From positions 19,765,601-19,829,600 of the forward strand of contig CM049319.1 in assembly GCA_026874595.1 (NCBI GenBank): 64,000 bases of DNA. The letters are read 5' to 3'. This DNA comes from Sipunculus nudus (lineage: Eukaryota; Annelida; Sipuncula; Golfingiida; Sipunculidae). Every line of letters begins with the position of its first letter. Position 1 is the first letter of the stretch. The notes below the pieces were generated by a model that saw nothing but the letters and a program-made list of their open reading frames with translations, was not told the DNA's origin and did not search any database. Made by a program: the position numbers and the translations under genes. This document shows, piece by piece, positions 59,936 to 64,000 of the stretch.

Positions 59936-62900
59936 ATGCAAAGAATGGTCAGGATGTTATAAAATTTGGATGTAATTTGATTGTCCACTGCTGGAATTGT
60001 TATGTGTGCAATAATCATTGTCTTTGGTGAGATTTTTCAGCCTCTGCTTACATTGTTAAGGTTGTATTGTAAGGTCTTGAAGGGCTAGTTTTCACTGCGT
60101 GGTTATCTGGTTGTGTAGACTGTAGTGTGTAGTATTTGGTGGTTCGTTGAGACACCTCACCGATGGCATATCAATACAGAGCTTCATTACGTATGATAAG
60201 GCCTTGACTTACATCATCACTATGTCTTCTGCAGTAGCACTGTTATGTAGTCTTTCTTACCTCTGATATTGTTTCTTAGAGTGCAAGGTTTGTTGCTGGT
60301 GGGTCTTGACATTGTGGTATATGTTCTCTTTAAATACACTACAAATTTAACGCAAATGCTATAACCACTAAGTGGTTAGTTACATTTATTAAGCAGTATC
60401 ACCCTTAAATACTGGTTATAATTACTGCCTGATATAAAACCTATGGTCCTTGATCTTTCATCATTCAGTAATAGGACATGATTTGCAAGTTGACTTTTAC
60501 AATGACTGTAAACTTTTCCACTTGGGGATGCCCATAAATTTGGTGATTTTATTGTACTTAATTACTTAATACAGAAAATGACCTATCAGTGAATGAGTCG
60601 GGTACTAAAGCAATGATATGTTATTTAAATCATCAATTTGAATGAAATGAGCATACAGTAAATTCTGTCAGTTTATTGTCAATTAAGTCATGGGGTCAAG
60701 GACTCTGTAAAAAGAGGGTGGTGTGATTACCATAATTATTTCAGGTATACAATGTATTGTTGGCTGAAAGATGCTATATCAAGAAGAGGCATCGTGGCAG
60801 TCATTAAATGTTAAACTAGTAAGTTTGAAAACACTGTTTCATCCTTTTTTTGCCAGAACATGCTTACTGTACTGTCATGGTAACATATTCAAATATACAT
60901 TTTAAACTTATCACCGGACAGCAATGGGCAACCCTTAATGTAACAGATTGAGCTAAGATTCCTTGTGTACAGATGCATAATGCAGATAAAATCTCTATTG
61001 ACTAAATTAATAAGATGAGATTCCTTATGTGCAAATTGGCATGTAGAATGCATATCCAGCAAAACGAATCGCTATATGTAGCAATTTTTGCTGGTTCCCC
61101 ATGGTATCTATGGGCACCGCATGCTGGAAATTCCTCAATGGGCATTCCACATTCCGTATTCTGTACATAATGAATCTTAGCTTTAATGATAAGAAGACTT
61201 ATTTAGCTAATTAGGTCTAATGTGAAGCCATACATTGTAATGTTATGGTGACTCTGGTATTTGATCACACCTACAGTTACACACAGTGGCTGAAGATGCC
61301 TTTCATAATTAATTTCAGGTATCTAATCTGATCTTTACTCTTATGAATGATGCAAGGTTTGAGACAGATGTACAATTTAAGCAGGCATGTAAGAACAGTA
61401 AACATCTCTTACCATTTTGTCAGTCACATTATTATGAACATTATTGTCACAGTAATTGGTCATTTAGTTTACTCAGGTACAGTTTTTATGTACATTTCTG
61501 TATATAGACCCCTCTTTGTATATTACCCAAATACTTGATTTACTAATTACTTATGAATTAATTAGTGCAATGTTCAAACTACCACGGCTGATTCATTTTC
61601 TCTACTCAAATGTCTCTCCCTCTCTTTCCGTCTCGATCTTCTACTCAAATCAGTCATGCTTGATCAAAGACAAGGAATGCACTTGTTAAAATGAGGCAGT
61701 ATTTCTTGTTCCTCTAAATTTTGTTTTAATCTGTGATTGGCATTACAAACAGGCATTATCACTTATGCATGTCATTGGTATGATTTCATAATAATGTAGC
61801 ATTTCCGTGGAGTTCTGAATGCAACATACTGAGATTGAAATAATGTATAAAGTGACAATCCAATATTTCAGGCATGTTTTTGTCACAAAATCATTAAGTT
61901 TTATTTTCAAGTTTGAAAACCATAAAGATCAAATCTGATGTTTTGTGTGATTTTCTTGGAATTTGGATTAAACATAACAGATGTTTCTCTATCAGTGAAA
62001 TGGAAATGTATCAGAAAAGAACACGAAAGACAGACCTCTATTGGAATTTCAGAAAATACAATTGTATACTTTCATGTACTGGCATTTTCCTAAACCAGTT
62101 TATGACTGACATGCAGGGACCTTAATCTGCCTGGTCAAGTAGGCGGAGCTTAAATGATTGGCAGCTTATTGTGGTGATTCACAAACTCAACTGGTATTTA
62201 TAACAGGATCTGAACTTTCAGAAATAAGGGTGGGATTTGGATGATTGACAGTTTCTGACGGGTTGTGGCCATAAAACCACCAGGATCTTAGCCACAAAGT
62301 TTCAACTGGGTTATCCAGCCTCTAGAAAGGTCAGCTGTGCTAAGAGGCAGCCTCCCCTTAAACAAGGGAAACCCCAATTTTCTGTGCCAGACTGGTATTC
62401 TGTGATATTTAACGATACAGTATTTTGAATGAGACGTGATCACTCATGGCAGTACGGTATATGCAGCAATGCACACTAGCAGTTATGTCCTATACTACCA
62501 GGAACTGAAGTTGTTTTTACTGTGAAACAGTATTCATGATTTGGTAATTGATTCATAAAGCCAGTATGTGGACCATCTGATGTCAGAGCTGTTGTTCAAA
62601 AATACACCACCAGGGGGCACATATTCCAATTCATGACTGATTTACCGGTCCTCATGCTGGCTGCCTGTGATGTTATTTTGTAGACTGTTTATATTCTCCC
62701 AGATTGCATGGTTGTGACTCTTCTTAGTTTCAATTTGACAATCTTTTTTTTTAGGATGCAAGGGTAATTGTTGTATATTTTTGTTGATTTTCGTACACAG
62801 GTGCTTGTAGGCCATTTTGTGATAATTTTCTCCTTTATGTTCAGTTTTCCTGTAGATTTTTTTTTCTTCTTTATTTTGCCATCAGGTTACTAATCATTAT

Positions 62901-64000
62901 CAGGACTGACCAATTTGCACATTGAAACTGGATGTAAAAAGGCCAAAACTGTCTGTAGGAATACAGTGTTCACATAGACCTAAACCATTCATGCTGAATA
63001 TCTGCAAAGTAGCCCCTCTAAAATAAAAATCATCAGTTGCCTCATTTAATTTAAAGCAGAAACTCCTGAAATATGAAATTTGTTTATTTACCATTCTGAC
63101 ATGGTGAATATTAGATGCACAACTGTGTCTAAAACTTCGCTTAGGTTCATGATTTCTGCTGAATCTTGAAGGGTCACTCTGATCACTTCATTTGTTTCAG
63201 TCATTATGAATTTATGTTATTAAACAAGCAGAGTAAAATAAGGTAACTAAATGATGCAACCTTCAGGGGTTGAAAGTAATTTTCCATCTTGCAGATCATA
63301 TAACTGTTGTGGTTCTGAGTATATTAAAAATTAATCATGATGTGATAAATCTGAACTCTCTACCAGTTTTACTTGTTGGCGCTATCTGTTGTTCATACTT
63401 CGAACAATTGCGATAATTAAAATATCTCTCATCTTTAAAAAAGAATGGTAGCTGAAACCAAATTTTAACCAATTTCAATGAAAATACTGCTATTCTTGTG
63501 CAGTCTGTTTTAATGTAGGAGCATATATAAAGGAGTGATCTAGCATGAACGTTTCACTCACACACTGAATGACAACCAGGTGACCAGAGATACAGATGTG
63601 GTATTACTGTAATTAATATTAATTAAGAGATTTTTGGAGTACCCAATTGCTTCCATGTTTGTAGTCTAATGAAATGAATGACTGTACCAGTATTTTATTT
63701 TACATAAGTTCTACTTCCTTTGTAGAGTGGCTTTTTTGCTGATTGTCTTTGATACGCAATTGTTGATTCAGCTGTCTGATTACCTCATCCCAATAAACAC
63801 AACGACACCCCTCCCCAAATGGTTACATTATGTACATACATGTTAAACTTCAGACACAAAGCATTTGTGTATATATTGAACTGTACTACTGTATTGTATG
63901 TTTTGCATTAGCTTTTGTACACAAAGCTTGTACAGTATTTCATATTTACTATTATTACTCATGTTCTCAACGTGTCTATTGAGAGCTTCACTTAACTCCT
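59936..64000. other. 3' flank, noncoding as far as visible
   Basis: No open frame has a recognisable domain, and none exceeds 70 codons. No SINE or TIR element was identified. The sequence is AT-rich; candidate AATAAA signals lie near 63022 and at 63792, but nothing ties them to LRP5/6. Confidence 0.45.

Overview
The window is animal genomic DNA: AT-rich, intron-rich, crowded with short dispersed repeats, and with a single recognisable protein-coding gene. The repeat style (CCGT microsatellite beside an 'agctcagctga' motif, arrays of 'aggtcaaaggtcaaggtcac', many TA-flanked MITEs, a tRNA-derived SINE) suggests a mollusc, probably a bivalve. That is an inference; no marker fixes the species.

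The gene is the invertebrate single-copy LRP5/6 (vertebrate LRP5 and LRP6, Drosophila arrow), the Wnt co-receptor, on the + strand. Fifteen coding exons run from 21839 to the stop at 56851. Every junction has GT/AG, all phases agree, and the exons join into one open frame of 1613 residues. The order is propeller 1, EGF1, propeller 2, EGF2, propeller 3, EGF3, propeller 4, EGF4, three LDLR class A modules, one membrane helix, and a cytoplasmic tail with five PPPSP-type motifs. The first exon shown begins in phase 1 after a missing exon 1 (signal peptide). I found no acceptable exon 1 in 1-21838, so that stretch is intron 1 and/or upstream DNA.

Layout: 1-21838 is noncoding and contains MITEs, a 1.9-kb TA-flanked element with 269-bp terminal inverted repeats inserted into an older repeat, a 675-bp tandem duplication with a CCGT microsatellite, and several degenerate duplications. 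21839-56851 is the gene. Its two largest introns (about 10.1 and 8.3 kb) hold a SINE, a second palindromic-TIR element related to the first only at its tips, and a 1.0-kb element with a 288-bp tandem array. Later introns are shorter, and several carry minisatellites directly upstream of an exon. 56852-64000 is 3' UTR and/or 3' flank with a 40-bp minisatellite; no second gene was seen.

The most unusual structures are the two palindrome-rich TIR elements (6677-8571 and 26700-28392). They share only the end sequence TGTCAAGG and a CGATCTGG core, but both build their inverted ends from small palindromes alternating with CGATC blocks. The LRP5/6 protein also has a notable difference: its last PPPSP motif lacks the usual CK1 acceptor residue.
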